NCBI GenBank assembly: GCA_027482985.1
Contig: JAIXVO010000400.1
Coordinates: 1-5,348 of the forward strand
DNA length: 5,348 nucleotides
Direction: 5' to 3'
Source of the DNA: Cyanobacteriota bacterium
GTDB taxonomy: Bacteria; Cyanobacteriota; Cyanobacteriia; Leptolyngbyales; Leptolyngbyaceae
Made by a program: the position numbers and the translations under genes. Position 1 is the stretch's first letter, and every line of letters starts with the position of its first letter. Below the pieces are notes generated by a model. That model searched no databases. It was not told the origin of the DNA and worked only from the letters and a program-made list of their open reading frames with translations. Positions 1 to 4,617 of this stretch are shown here, piece after piece.

Positions 1-15
1 AGAAGGAGAAAGGGA

Positions 16-37
16 GGGGGGGGGGGGGGGGGGGGGG
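16..37. repeat. 22-nt G homopolymer at the end of a 37-nt polypurine stretch
   Basis: Positions 16-37 are an uninterrupted run of 22 G. The 15 bases before it are also all purines, so the + strand is purine-only from 1 to 37. The run ends one base before the candidate -10 box of psb28. Runs of this kind are prone to slippage and can adopt quadruplex or triplex structures (general knowledge). Because it lies at the very left edge of the window, a sequencing or assembly artefact (poly-G read tails) is a serious alternative. Confidence 0.9.
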
Positions 38-38
38 C

Positions 39-44
39 TATACT
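39..44 (+). promoter_or_regulatory. Candidate -10 box for psb28
   Basis: TATACT at 39-44 is one base from the sigma-70 consensus TATAAT and lies 22 nt before the first psb28 ATG. Transcription would start near 50-52, giving a short leader of about 15 nt. No TTGACA-like -35 box is visible: at a normal 17-nt spacing that position lies inside the G-run. There is also no clear Shine-Dalgarno in the leader. The call rests on the hexamer and its position only. Confidence 0.4.
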
Positions 45-66
45 GAAAAGTTGTTATCCACGAACG

Positions 67-447
67 ATGATGACGGCGGCACAACCAGCAATTCAATTTT
101 TTGAGGGGATTGCGGAAGATTTGGATGGGGTCAGCTTGCGGCGCAATCGGGCGACGGGGGCGCGGATTGTGGTGATGGTGTTTCGCGAGTTAAAGGCGAT
201 CGCGCAATTCAACAGTTTTCGGTATCGCTTTTCCCAATGTCTGAAGCTGACGGATGCCGAAGGGGAGATCAGTGTGGAGCCATCTTCGGTTAAGTTTTAT
301 TTTGGTGGCCCGGAAGGGGATGAATTGGAGCGGATGGAATGTCGCTTTGAACTGACCCAGGAAGATCATTGGGAGCGGTTTTCCCGTTTCATGCAGCGTT
401 ACGCTGAAGCTAATGGGCTGGAATATGGTGAACGGCCAGCCCCCTAA
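67..447 (+). CDS. psb28: Photosystem II assembly protein Psb28 family (probably Psb28-2 type)
   Basis: Psb28 proteins are small soluble factors that bind the cytoplasmic side of photosystem II assembly intermediates, near CP47 and cytochrome b559, and are not part of the mature core (family knowledge). The 126-aa product has the family layout: an N-terminal IQFFEGIAE strand at residues 9-17, VSLRRNRATG at 22-31, a central LTDAEGEIS segment at 61-69, and the C-terminal signature WERFSRFMQRYAEANGLEY at 102-120, which parallels the WDRFMRFMERYAxxNGL ending of Psb28. The middle differs from classic Psb28-1: it lacks the GxATFxFxxP and akFvNGkP motifs and has KFYFGGPEGDEL instead. This suggests the Psb28-2 paralogue (inference). 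ATG codons at 67 and 70 are both possible and neither has a visible Shine-Dalgarno. The second gives 125 aa starting MTAAQP. The gene is followed by thyD on the same strand. Family membership is firm; the subtype is less so. Confidence 0.9.
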   Translation: MMTAAQPAIQFFEGIAEDLDGVSLRRNRATGARIVVMVFRELKAIAQFNSFRYRFSQCLKLTDAEGEISVEPSSVKFYFGGPEGDELERMECRFELTQEDHWERFSRFMQRYAEANGLEYGERPAP

Positions 448-473
448 CCTGAGTGAGATCGCATCGGTTGGCA

Positions 474-493
474 GGTGGCGCGATCGCCTGACC
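474..493 (+). other. Small HIP1-centred hairpin in the psb28-thyD gap
   Basis: GGT-GGCG, loop CGAT, then CGCC and, after two unpaired bases, ACC can form a short GC-rich stem. It overlaps the HIP1 octamer at 480-487. There is no T-tract, so it is not a convincing terminator, and read-through from psb28 to thyD is possible. Confidence 0.3.
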
Positions 494-522
494 GTGGTGC
501 CGCCCAATTTGCATACATAAGC

Positions 523-528
523 AGGGAG
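523..528 (+). promoter_or_regulatory. Shine-Dalgarno of thyD
   Basis: AGGGAG lies 9 nt before the ATG at 538. A second purine-rich match, GAGGTGA at 530-536, almost touches the start and is probably too close to be the main site. Together they support 538 as the start codon. Confidence 0.6.
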
Positions 529-537
529 TGAGGTGAG

Positions 538-1458
538 ATGAAAGTTGCAGTCACAGGGGCAACCGGATTTGTGGGCAGTCGTTTGGTGGAACGGTTGCAG
601 CAGGACGGACATCAAGTATTGGTGTTGGCACGCCAACCGGAGCAGGCGGCGCGGCGCTTTCCCCCAGCAGCGTTTCCGGCAGTGACGATTGTGGGCTATA
701 CACCGTTGCAATCTGGCGAGTGGCAGTCCCAGTTGGCGGGCTGTGAGGGAGTGGTGAATTTGGCGGGAGAACCGATTTCGGAGCGCTGGACGGTAGAACG
801 GAAGCAGAGCATTCTCAGCAGTCGGCAGCTTGGGACGGAGAAATTGGTCGAGGGCATTGTGCAAGCGAATCCGCGCCCGCAAGTGTTGGTGAGTGCTTCG
901 GCGATCGGGTTTTATGGCACCAGTGAGACGGCGACCTTTGATGAAACCAGTGCGGCAGGGCAGGGCTTTTTGGCGGATGTGTGTCGGGCGTGGGAAGCTG
1001 CGGCTGAACCTGTGACAGCGGCGGGGGTGCGGCTGGTGATTTTGCGAATTGGGATTGTGTTGGGTATGGGCGGGGCGATCGCGAAAATGGTCACCCCATT
1101 TAAATTATTTGCCGGGGGGCCAATTGGGTCGGGGCAACAATGGTTTTCCTGGATTCATCGAGAGGATCTAGTCAACCTGATTCTGACCGCCTTGACTCAA
1201 CCCACGATGACCGGGACTTACAATGCGACTGCCCCCAACCCCGTGCGGATGGCCGCTTTTTGTCAAACCATGGGGGAGGTGATGGAGCGCCCGTCCTGGT
1301 TGCCCGTGCCAGCGTTTGCGATCGAGGTGCTGCTGGGCGATGGGGCGCAGGTGGTGTTGGAAGGGCAGCAGGTGTTGCCGAAACGGACTCAGGATTCCGG
1401 CTTCCAGTATCAATATGCAACCGTGAAGCCAGCCCTGGCAGCCATCTTGCAGGAGTAA
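538..1458 (+). CDS. thyD: TIGR01777/SDR39U1 family NAD(P)-binding epimerase-like protein (ThyD, SulA homologue)
   Basis: An atypical extended short-chain dehydrogenase of 306 aa, the usual family length of about 300. The Rossmann dinucleotide motif GATGFVG is at residues 7-13. Family segments follow in order: NLAGEPI at 74-80, SASAIGFYG at 119-127, FLADVCRAWE at 144-153, LRIGIVLG at 169-176, WFSWIHRED at 202-210 and GTYNATAPNPV at 226-236. A C-terminal DUF1731 domain spans about 253-304, with GQQVLPKR at 276-283 and DSGFQY at 286-291. Cyanobacterial and plastid members are known as SulA-like or ThyD proteins (Arabidopsis GC1/AtSulA) and have been linked to cell or plastid division and thylakoid membranes; the substrate is not established (family knowledge). 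Despite the SulA name, it is unrelated in fold to the E. coli SOS inhibitor SulA. The gene lies 90 nt downstream of psb28 on the same strand and may share its transcript. The family is firm; the symbol is my recollection of common cyanobacterial annotation. Confidence 0.88.
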   Translation: MKVAVTGATGFVGSRLVERLQQDGHQVLVLARQPEQAARRFPPAAFPAVTIVGYTPLQSGEWQSQLAGCEGVVNLAGEPISERWTVERKQSILSSRQLGTEKLVEGIVQANPRPQVLVSASAIGFYGTSETATFDETSAAGQGFLADVCRAWEAAAEPVTAAGVRLVILRIGIVLGMGGAIAKMVTPFKLFAGGPIGSGQQWFSWIHREDLVNLILTALTQPTMTGTYNATAPNPVRMAAFCQTMGEVMERPSWLPVPAFAIEVLLGDGAQVVLEGQQVLPKRTQDSGFQYQYATVKPALAAILQE

Positions 1459-1527
1459 CGGAGAGTCATCACCGGATCTAACCTGGCAGTTCGGTCCCTG
1501 AGCCTAAATCATTCCTGATCGATGGTT

Positions 1528-1561
1528 CACTTAGGGGGAGGTCTTGTGCCTCCCCTAAGTG
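1528..1561. terminator. Strong hairpin between convergent genes (thyD and the 86-aa membrane protein)
   Basis: CACTTAGGGGGAGG at 1528-1541 pairs with CCTCCCCTAAGTG at 1549-1561 across a 7-nt loop (TCTTGTG), with a single bulged G: 13 base pairs. It starts 70 nt after the thyD stop and lies downstream of the opposing gene too. No T-run follows directly on either strand, so it may act as a bidirectional barrier or RNA 3'-end protector rather than a classic intrinsic terminator. The structure is certain; its role is inferred. Confidence 0.55.
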
Positions 1562-1563
1562 TT

Positions 1564-1590
1564 CAGGGCACCCATCAATGGTGCCCCTAC
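1564..1590. repeat. Second hairpin with a GTAGGGGCACC / GGTGCCC arm
   Basis: GGGCACC at 1566-1572 pairs with GGTGCCC at 1580-1586 across a 7-nt loop, directly behind the first hairpin. Read on the - strand it begins GTAGGGGCACC. I have the impression that palindromes built on GTAGGGGC/GCCCCTAC are dispersed in cyanobacterial genomes, but I cannot check copy number here. On the - strand the upstream A-rich stretch (1608-1613 complement) precedes rather than follows the hairpin, so it does not complete a terminator. Confidence 0.45.
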
Positions 1591-1614
1591 ACTCGGAATA
1601 CAAACTGTTTTTTG

Positions 1615-1875
1615 CTATTCCCCGCTGCTCGCACTGCGATTGGCGAGTTGCTTGTTGACCCAACTGGTGATGCCACTCAGCAGGGCACCCGCCATCAGAA
1701 TGCCGATCGCAGGTTGCATCACGGGTTCCCAAAGCGAGTACCAGACATCTAAGCCTAGGGCGACACCGGTACTGCGTCCAATGACCGCGATCGCCAGCCA
1801 GAAAAAACTCAAGAGCACAAAGAAGACATCCATCATCAGGGCCCAGTTCAGCCATCGCAGAAACTTATCTTTCAT
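1615..1875 (-). CDS. Small two-helix membrane protein, unknown function
   Basis: I do not recognise a named family. The 86-aa product starts with a short basic, amphipathic segment (MKDKFLRWLNW). A hydrophobic helix follows at about residues 13-33, rich in Phe, Leu, Val and Ile and ending in GR. After a loop with several Trp/Tyr (VWYSLWEP, 44-51) comes a second helix at about 52-72, and a polar tail that includes NKQLANRS. This is consistent with a hairpin-like integral membrane protein with both ends on the same side. There is no signal-peptide cleavage site and no cofactor motif. The codon use looks cyanobacterial and a HIP1 site lies inside the gene (1787-1794), so I think it is real. The ribosome site is weak: only AGG, about 12 nt before the ATG at 1875. 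It follows the 63-aa gene on the same strand, but a terminator-like hairpin separates them. It converges on thyD. Confidence 0.72.
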   Translation of the reverse strand: MKDKFLRWLNWALMMDVFFVLLSFFWLAIAVIGRSTGVALGLDVWYSLWEPVMQPAIGILMAGALLSGITSWVNKQLANRSASSGE

Positions 1876-1890
1876 ATCCAGCCGTTACCT

Positions 1891-1927
1891 AAGAAAAGAT
1901 GGCTGTCATCAAAACTGATGCAGCCAT
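1891..1927 (-). terminator. Intrinsic terminator downstream of the 63-aa gene
   Basis: Read on the - strand, ATGGCTG (1927-1921) and CATC (1920-1917) pair with GATG (1910-1907) and CAGCCAT (1905-1899), with a 6-nt loop and one bulged base: 11 base pairs. The stem is followed by CTTTTCTT, a T-rich run in the correct orientation. It sits 61 nt after the stop codon of the 63-aa gene and 24 nt before the start of the 86-aa gene, so the latter would need its own promoter or read-through. Confidence 0.6.
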
Positions 1928-1957
1928 TTAGAATTTAGTGAAAATACGTCGTCAAAT

Positions 1958-1985
1958 CAACTCACTGAGCATTGTGATTGAGTTG
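1958..1985 (-). other. Weak hairpin just after the stop codon of the 63-aa gene
   Basis: CAACTCA at 1958-1964 and TGAGTTG at 1979-1985 form a perfect 7-bp inverted repeat around a 14-nt loop, beginning 4 nt past the stop. An alternative inner pairing, TCAC/GTGA, is also possible. With no T-run it is more likely an RNA 3'-end structure ahead of the stronger terminator at 1891-1927. Confidence 0.35.
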
Positions 1986-1988
1986 TTG

Positions 1989-2180
1989 CTATTCTTCCGC
2001 TTCCACCGCTACCGCAGCTTGTAAGTTGTCGGGATCAACGTAATAGCAAATCGCGTCATTCATGCAAATAAGTGCCCAACCCGATGAATCTAAATCGACC
2101 AATTTGTAGGGCACTTCTTTAATAAAGAACCCCCGATGGTTGCGGGTTTCAGGCTTAACTTCAAACAGTTCATAAATCAT
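1989..2180 (-). CDS. Small soluble protein of unknown function (63 aa)
   Basis: I cannot assign a family. The 63-aa product is soluble and acidic, with no membrane helix. Its body alternates aromatic and charged residues in likely beta strands: MIYELFEVKPETRN at 1-14, RGFFIKEVPYKLVDLD at 16-31 and ALICMNDAICYYVDPDNL at 36-53, followed by an acidic tail (VEAEE). Two Cys (39 and 45) lie six residues apart, which alone is not a metal site. The gene is supported by an excellent Shine-Dalgarno, GGAGGT, 8 nt before the ATG, and by the downstream hairpins and terminator, which make it look like a single-gene transcript. Its upstream neighbour on the same strand, the ureidoglycolate lyase gene, is 423 nt away, so a functional link is unlikely. 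The style is that of short conserved cyanobacterial hypotheticals, which is an impression and not a search result. Confidence 0.75.
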   Translation of the reverse strand: MIYELFEVKPETRNHRGFFIKEVPYKLVDLDSSGWALICMNDAICYYVDPDNLQAAVAVEAEE

Positions 2181-2188
2181 GGGAGCCG

Positions 2189-2194
2189 ACCTCC
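2189..2194 (-). promoter_or_regulatory. Shine-Dalgarno of the 63-aa gene
   Basis: On the - strand GGAGGT lies 8 nt before the ATG at 2180, a near-perfect match at ideal spacing. This fixes the start codon and is the best evidence that this short frame is translated. Confidence 0.75.
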
Positions 2195-2603
2195 AGTAGG
2201 TGAGTACCAGGCAACCCCATAAAAAGCTAGCTTCTTCAATGGTTAGTTAAATCGTATCACCCAATTCTGAGAACGATGGTTAACTTATTTGTGTCAGTGT
2301 GAACAACTGTAAGGTTTTAGAAAATGTTAACGGTTCTCAGGTGCGTGGGAGTGAGCCCGCGATCGCGGTGACAAATTCAGAACTGTCTTTCGCCCCAAAA
2401 CATCTGGAGAGCAGGTTTAGCAATAGCAGCATTGAGCGCACATGATCTGAGTCAAAACCGGCCCCTACCCAACGTTAGATTTTCCTTAACAGAATGTTCT
2501 CAAGCATCGGACTGAAGAAACGAGATGGAATGGGCGATCGCGGACTTGCTGCCAATGGCGGATGCCCTCTTCGCCTCCTAGCTTCAACTTTCTTGAAATA
2601 TTC
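2195..2603. other. Gene-free stretch between the ureidoglycolate lyase and 63-aa genes
   Basis: I see no supportable gene here. The part near 2195-2265 is AT-rich and must contain the promoter of the 63-aa gene. On the - strand TACGAT within GATACGATTTAA is a possible -10 box, without a good -35. The 2267-2340 part is an inverted repeat listed separately. A perfect 12-bp palindrome, CCGCGATCGCGG, is at 2357-2368, containing HIP1, and another HIP1 is at 2534-2541. A weak 5-bp hairpin, TTCAA-CTTTC-TTGAA, at 2583-2597 lies just past the lyase stop, without a T-run. Confidence 0.5.
2267..2340. repeat. Imperfect 74-bp inverted repeat, two-part arms
   Basis: The left arm is CTGAGAAC (2267-2274), 4 nt, GTTAAC (2279-2284). 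The right arm is GTTAAC (2326-2331), 1 nt, GTTCTCAG (2333-2340). The 14 paired bases match perfectly in two blocks around a 41-nt centre. The centre itself contains a small CAGT/ACTG inverted pair (2295-2298 and 2306-2309). No flanking target-site duplication is obvious and no coding frame lies inside. It could be a regulator-binding region for the 63-aa gene, an RNA structure, or a very short MITE-like remnant. Confidence 0.5.
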
Positions 2604-3137
2604 TCATGTAAGGAGGGCTGGCTGTTCGTCTGGCGCGATGGGTTGGGGTAAGATTTCGTACTCCACGCCGTAGGTCTCAAACAGGTTACAGGTTTGGTGA
2701 TCCACGAGGTTGGTATCACTCAATTCCAGGTTGAAAAAATCGATCGCGTCCTGCTCAAAATAGGGACCCGCGTGCCAGGTGCCGACCTCTAATTTGATAA
2801 AACAATTGCCGGGAACTTGAAAGGCAGTAATGGTTTCCCAATCTGGGGTGGCTAACTCTGGGGTGGGGCGAGCGACGGCAATAAACCACGATTGCCCTTC
2901 TAATGCACCTAAGCATTGGGTTACTTGCTGATGGCGGGTGATGCGATCGAATTTCAAGCCCCGGTAAGCCAACCGCATGATGTAGAAGCGAGGCGTGCCA
3001 GCCTGCAATTGTAATTGAGCATCCGCCTGGCCGTAGAGCGCACCGTCGGCCGCCGCAAAGATGACTTGCCCAAAGGGTTGAAAGGTTTCGGGGGTAATGG
3101 GTTGGGGGTGGAGTTTGAGCAGCAAGTAAGTTTCCAT
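2604..3137 (-). CDS. allA: Ureidoglycolate lyase (AllA) family protein
   Basis: The family (PF04115) cleaves (S)-ureidoglycolate to glyoxylate and urea in the allantoin branch of purine breakdown; members are cytosolic cupin-like dimers (family knowledge). The 177-aa product has the family blocks in order: an N-terminal PITPETFQPFGQVI at 13-26, RITRH at 65-69, TQCLGAL at 73-79, WFIAVA at 84-89, GTWHAGPYF at 119-127 with the conserved His122, and DFFNLELSDTNLVDH at 133-147. It is slightly longer than the typical 160-170 aa, with a Pro-rich C-terminal tail. The start at 3137 gives METYLLLKL, which fits the usual N-terminus. The ribosome site is weak: GAGG, 12 nt upstream. The gene begins only 46 nt after the diguanylate cyclase stop with no clear promoter between, so co-transcription is likely. 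No other purine-degradation gene is in view, so the true substrate in this organism is not proven. Confidence 0.85.
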   Translation of the reverse strand: METYLLLKLHPQPITPETFQPFGQVIFAAADGALYGQADAQLQLQAGTPRFYIMRLAYRGLKFDRITRHQQVTQCLGALEGQSWFIAVARPTPELATPDWETITAFQVPGNCFIKLEVGTWHAGPYFEQDAIDFFNLELSDTNLVDHQTCNLFETYGVEYEILPQPIAPDEQPALLT

Positions 3138-3183
3138 CAGGTGGGCGCGCCTCAGAGGATAGAGGGGGATTCACAAGACCACA

Positions 3184-4251
3184 TCAGGTTTCCGTAACGG
3201 GCGCGATAGCGTCTTCCATCCGAAAATAGACTTCTTCTGAACAGATACGATTACGACCTTCTAGTTTAGCTTTGTAAAGGGCGCGATCGGCTGCGGCCAA
3301 CAGCAACATGGGCGGAAAATCAATATGAGGGATGACGGAGGCCACGCCCAAACTGAGGGTCACGTAGGGGCTGATGGCAGAACCGCAATGCGCCATGCCC
3401 AGGGAACGAATGGCGGTTTTAATGGCGATCGCCACATGTAAGGCACCAGCCTTGGGCGTATTGGGCAGGATGATGGCAAATTCTTCGCCGCCATAGCGAG
3501 CGACCAGATCCCCAGGTCGCTTGATTGCGGTAGAAACCGCTGTCGCCACATTCCGCAAGCAATCATCGCCCGCTTGATGCCCGTAGGTGTCGTTATATGT
3601 TTTGAAAAAATCTACATCACACAGAATCAGGGTCAGGGGGAGTTTTTCCCGTGCCAGTCGGCGCCATTCCTGCGCCAGTTCACAGTCAAAACTACGCCGA
3701 TTGGCGACCTGCGTCAGCCCGTCCATGTGAGCCAACCGTTGTAATTCTTGATTCGCTGACTGGAGGGCAATTTCTACGGCCAACCGTTCGCTAATTTCTT
3801 GCCGCAAGCGAGCGTTCTGCCGTTCTAGCTGCTGCTGCAACCGTCTTAAAGCGAGATGGGTATCTACCCGCACAATCACTTCCGCCGCATGAAAGGGTTT
3901 GGTGATGTAGTCCACCCCACCCACCCGAAACGCTTGCACCTTATCCAAGACCTCGTCCAAGGCACTCACAAAAATGATGGGAATATCGCGAGTTGCGGGA
4001 TCTTCCTTGAGAACCTGACATACTGCATAGCCATCCATCTCCGGCATACAGACATCCATTAGGATCAGGTCTGGCCGTTGGACCTGAATCTGCGCTAGAG
4101 CCGCCTGACCGCTCCCGGCCCGACGCACCTGAAACCCTTTCCGAGCCAATACTCGTTCTAGCAATTCCAAATTTTCGGGGGTGTCATCAACCACCAAAAT
4201 ATTATCTTGCAGAATACTGTCTTGCATCACCAGCGATAGCGGCTCTGTCAT
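3184..4251 (-). CDS. Response regulator with REC and GGDEF domains: diguanylate cyclase
   Basis: From the start at 4251 this is a 355-aa cytoplasmic two-component output protein that should make cyclic di-GMP from two GTP when its receiver is phosphorylated. The REC domain is at about residues 16-133: acidic pair D22/D23, phosphoacceptor D66 in LILMDVCMPEMDG, S96 in the switch position and K118 in ITKPF. A Gln/Arg/Glu-rich coiled-coil linker spans about 133-174. The GGDEF domain is at 175-340: DGLTQVANRRSF at 177-188, metal-binding region CDVDFFKTYND at 211-221, YGHQAGDD at 223-230 and the active site GGEEF at 254-258. The inhibitory-site motif RPGD (RxxD, 245-248) lies five residues before GGEEF, so product feedback is expected. 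All key residues are present. The frame stays open far upstream into nagA on the other strand, but nothing there looks like a domain. Alternative starts are 4299 (MDSLPAV) and 4227 (MQDSIL). I prefer 4251 because GAAGAG lies just before it and the candidate promoter would start transcripts near 4298. The partner kinase is not in the window. Confidence 0.92.
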   Translation of the reverse strand: MTEPLSLVMQDSILQDNILVVDDTPENLELLERVLARKGFQVRRAGSGQAALAQIQVQRPDLILMDVCMPEMDGYAVCQVLKEDPATRDIPIIFVSALDEVLDKVQAFRVGGVDYITKPFHAAEVIVRVDTHLALRRLQQQLERQNARLRQEISERLAVEIALQSANQELQRLAHMDGLTQVANRRSFDCELAQEWRRLAREKLPLTLILCDVDFFKTYNDTYGHQAGDDCLRNVATAVSTAIKRPGDLVARYGGEEFAIILPNTPKAGALHVAIAIKTAIRSLGMAHCGSAISPYVTLSLGVASVIPHIDFPPMLLLAAADRALYKAKLEGRNRICSEEVYFRMEDAIAPVTET

Positions 4252-4304
4252 ACTCTTCGATTGTTTGAAATGTGGCGGTACGGCAGGAAGTGAATCCATG
4301 AAAG

Positions 4305-4334
4305 AGTGTACATGGGAAGAATTGAAAACTCCAA
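4305..4334 (-). promoter_or_regulatory. Candidate sigma-70 promoter for the diguanylate cyclase gene
   Basis: On the - strand TTGGAG (4334-4329) and TACACT (4310-4305) are separated by 18 nt and match four of six consensus bases each. Transcription would begin around 4298, leaving a leader of about 47 nt before the preferred ATG at 4251 and excluding the upstream ATG at 4299. Prediction by eye only. Confidence 0.35.
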
Positions 4335-4536
4335 AAAGTGGGAGGGCACGGCGGCAAAGGGACTGGTTACCGGGAGCAGGACTCAAACTAGTGCAGGTGA
4401 TGCCAGCGCTAAATGGTGTGATGTGATGACTGGAACCATGCCAGCCAGTTGGGGCAAAACCTTTCACAACAGAGACCATGAGTGCCAGACTGAGGCTCAA
4501 TTCATTGTTCCCGTTAACGATGACACTGGAACGCAA

Positions 4537-4565
4537 TTGCTGCGGGACAACGCGCAAGTTACGAT
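4537..4565 (+). promoter_or_regulatory. Candidate sigma-70 promoter for nagA
   Basis: TTGCTG at 4537-4542 and TACGAT at 4560-4565 are separated by exactly 17 nt and each matches four of six consensus bases. The predicted start near 4572 leaves a leader of about 46 nt before the ATG at 4618. No operator-like inverted repeat is evident over it. Confidence 0.4.
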
Positions 4566-4617
4566 AGATGGCGGATCCCGATCGCGTATGATCAGGGGCT
4601 GGTAATGCAAGCCGTTT

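Larger units (their letters stand above)
4252..4617. other. Divergent intergenic region between the diguanylate cyclase gene and nagA
   Basis: This 366-nt stretch separates two outward-reading genes and should hold both promoters, listed separately. Frames of moderate length are open on both strands (for example + 4306-4605), but their translations show no motif, no ribosome site and no hydrophobic or repeat pattern, so I do not call genes. No riboswitch or strong hairpin is visible; CTCC/GGAG (4329-4344) and CTGG/CCAG near 4430-4444 are only 4-bp stems. Confidence 0.5.

Noticed and set aside
190..882. A 230-aa - strand frame antisense to psb28 and thyD.
   Set aside because: Both + strand genes have family motifs throughout; the antisense product is Arg/His/Leu-rich with no domain and is a typical shadow frame.
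1140..1481. A 113-aa + strand frame inside thyD.
   Set aside because: Out-of-frame shadow of the DUF1731-containing end of thyD, low-complexity and without homology cues.
2525..2581. A short + strand frame encoding an 18-residue peptide starting MEWAIADLL.
   Set aside because: It contains a HIP1 site and has no Shine-Dalgarno; at 18 codons it is well within chance.
2486..2719. A 77-aa - strand frame overlapping the end of the ureidoglycolate lyase gene.
   Set aside because: It starts inside the lyase in another frame, has no ribosome site and no recognisable family.
4360..4410. tRNA-like stretch on the - strand (GTTTGAGTC followed by CCCGGTAACCA).
   Set aside because: No 5-bp T-stem, no matching acceptor, D or anticodon arms can be built.
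4306..4605. A 99-aa + strand frame in the divergent gap before nagA.
   Set aside because: No ribosome site, no motif, biased only by overlap with another open frame; it sits where promoters are expected.
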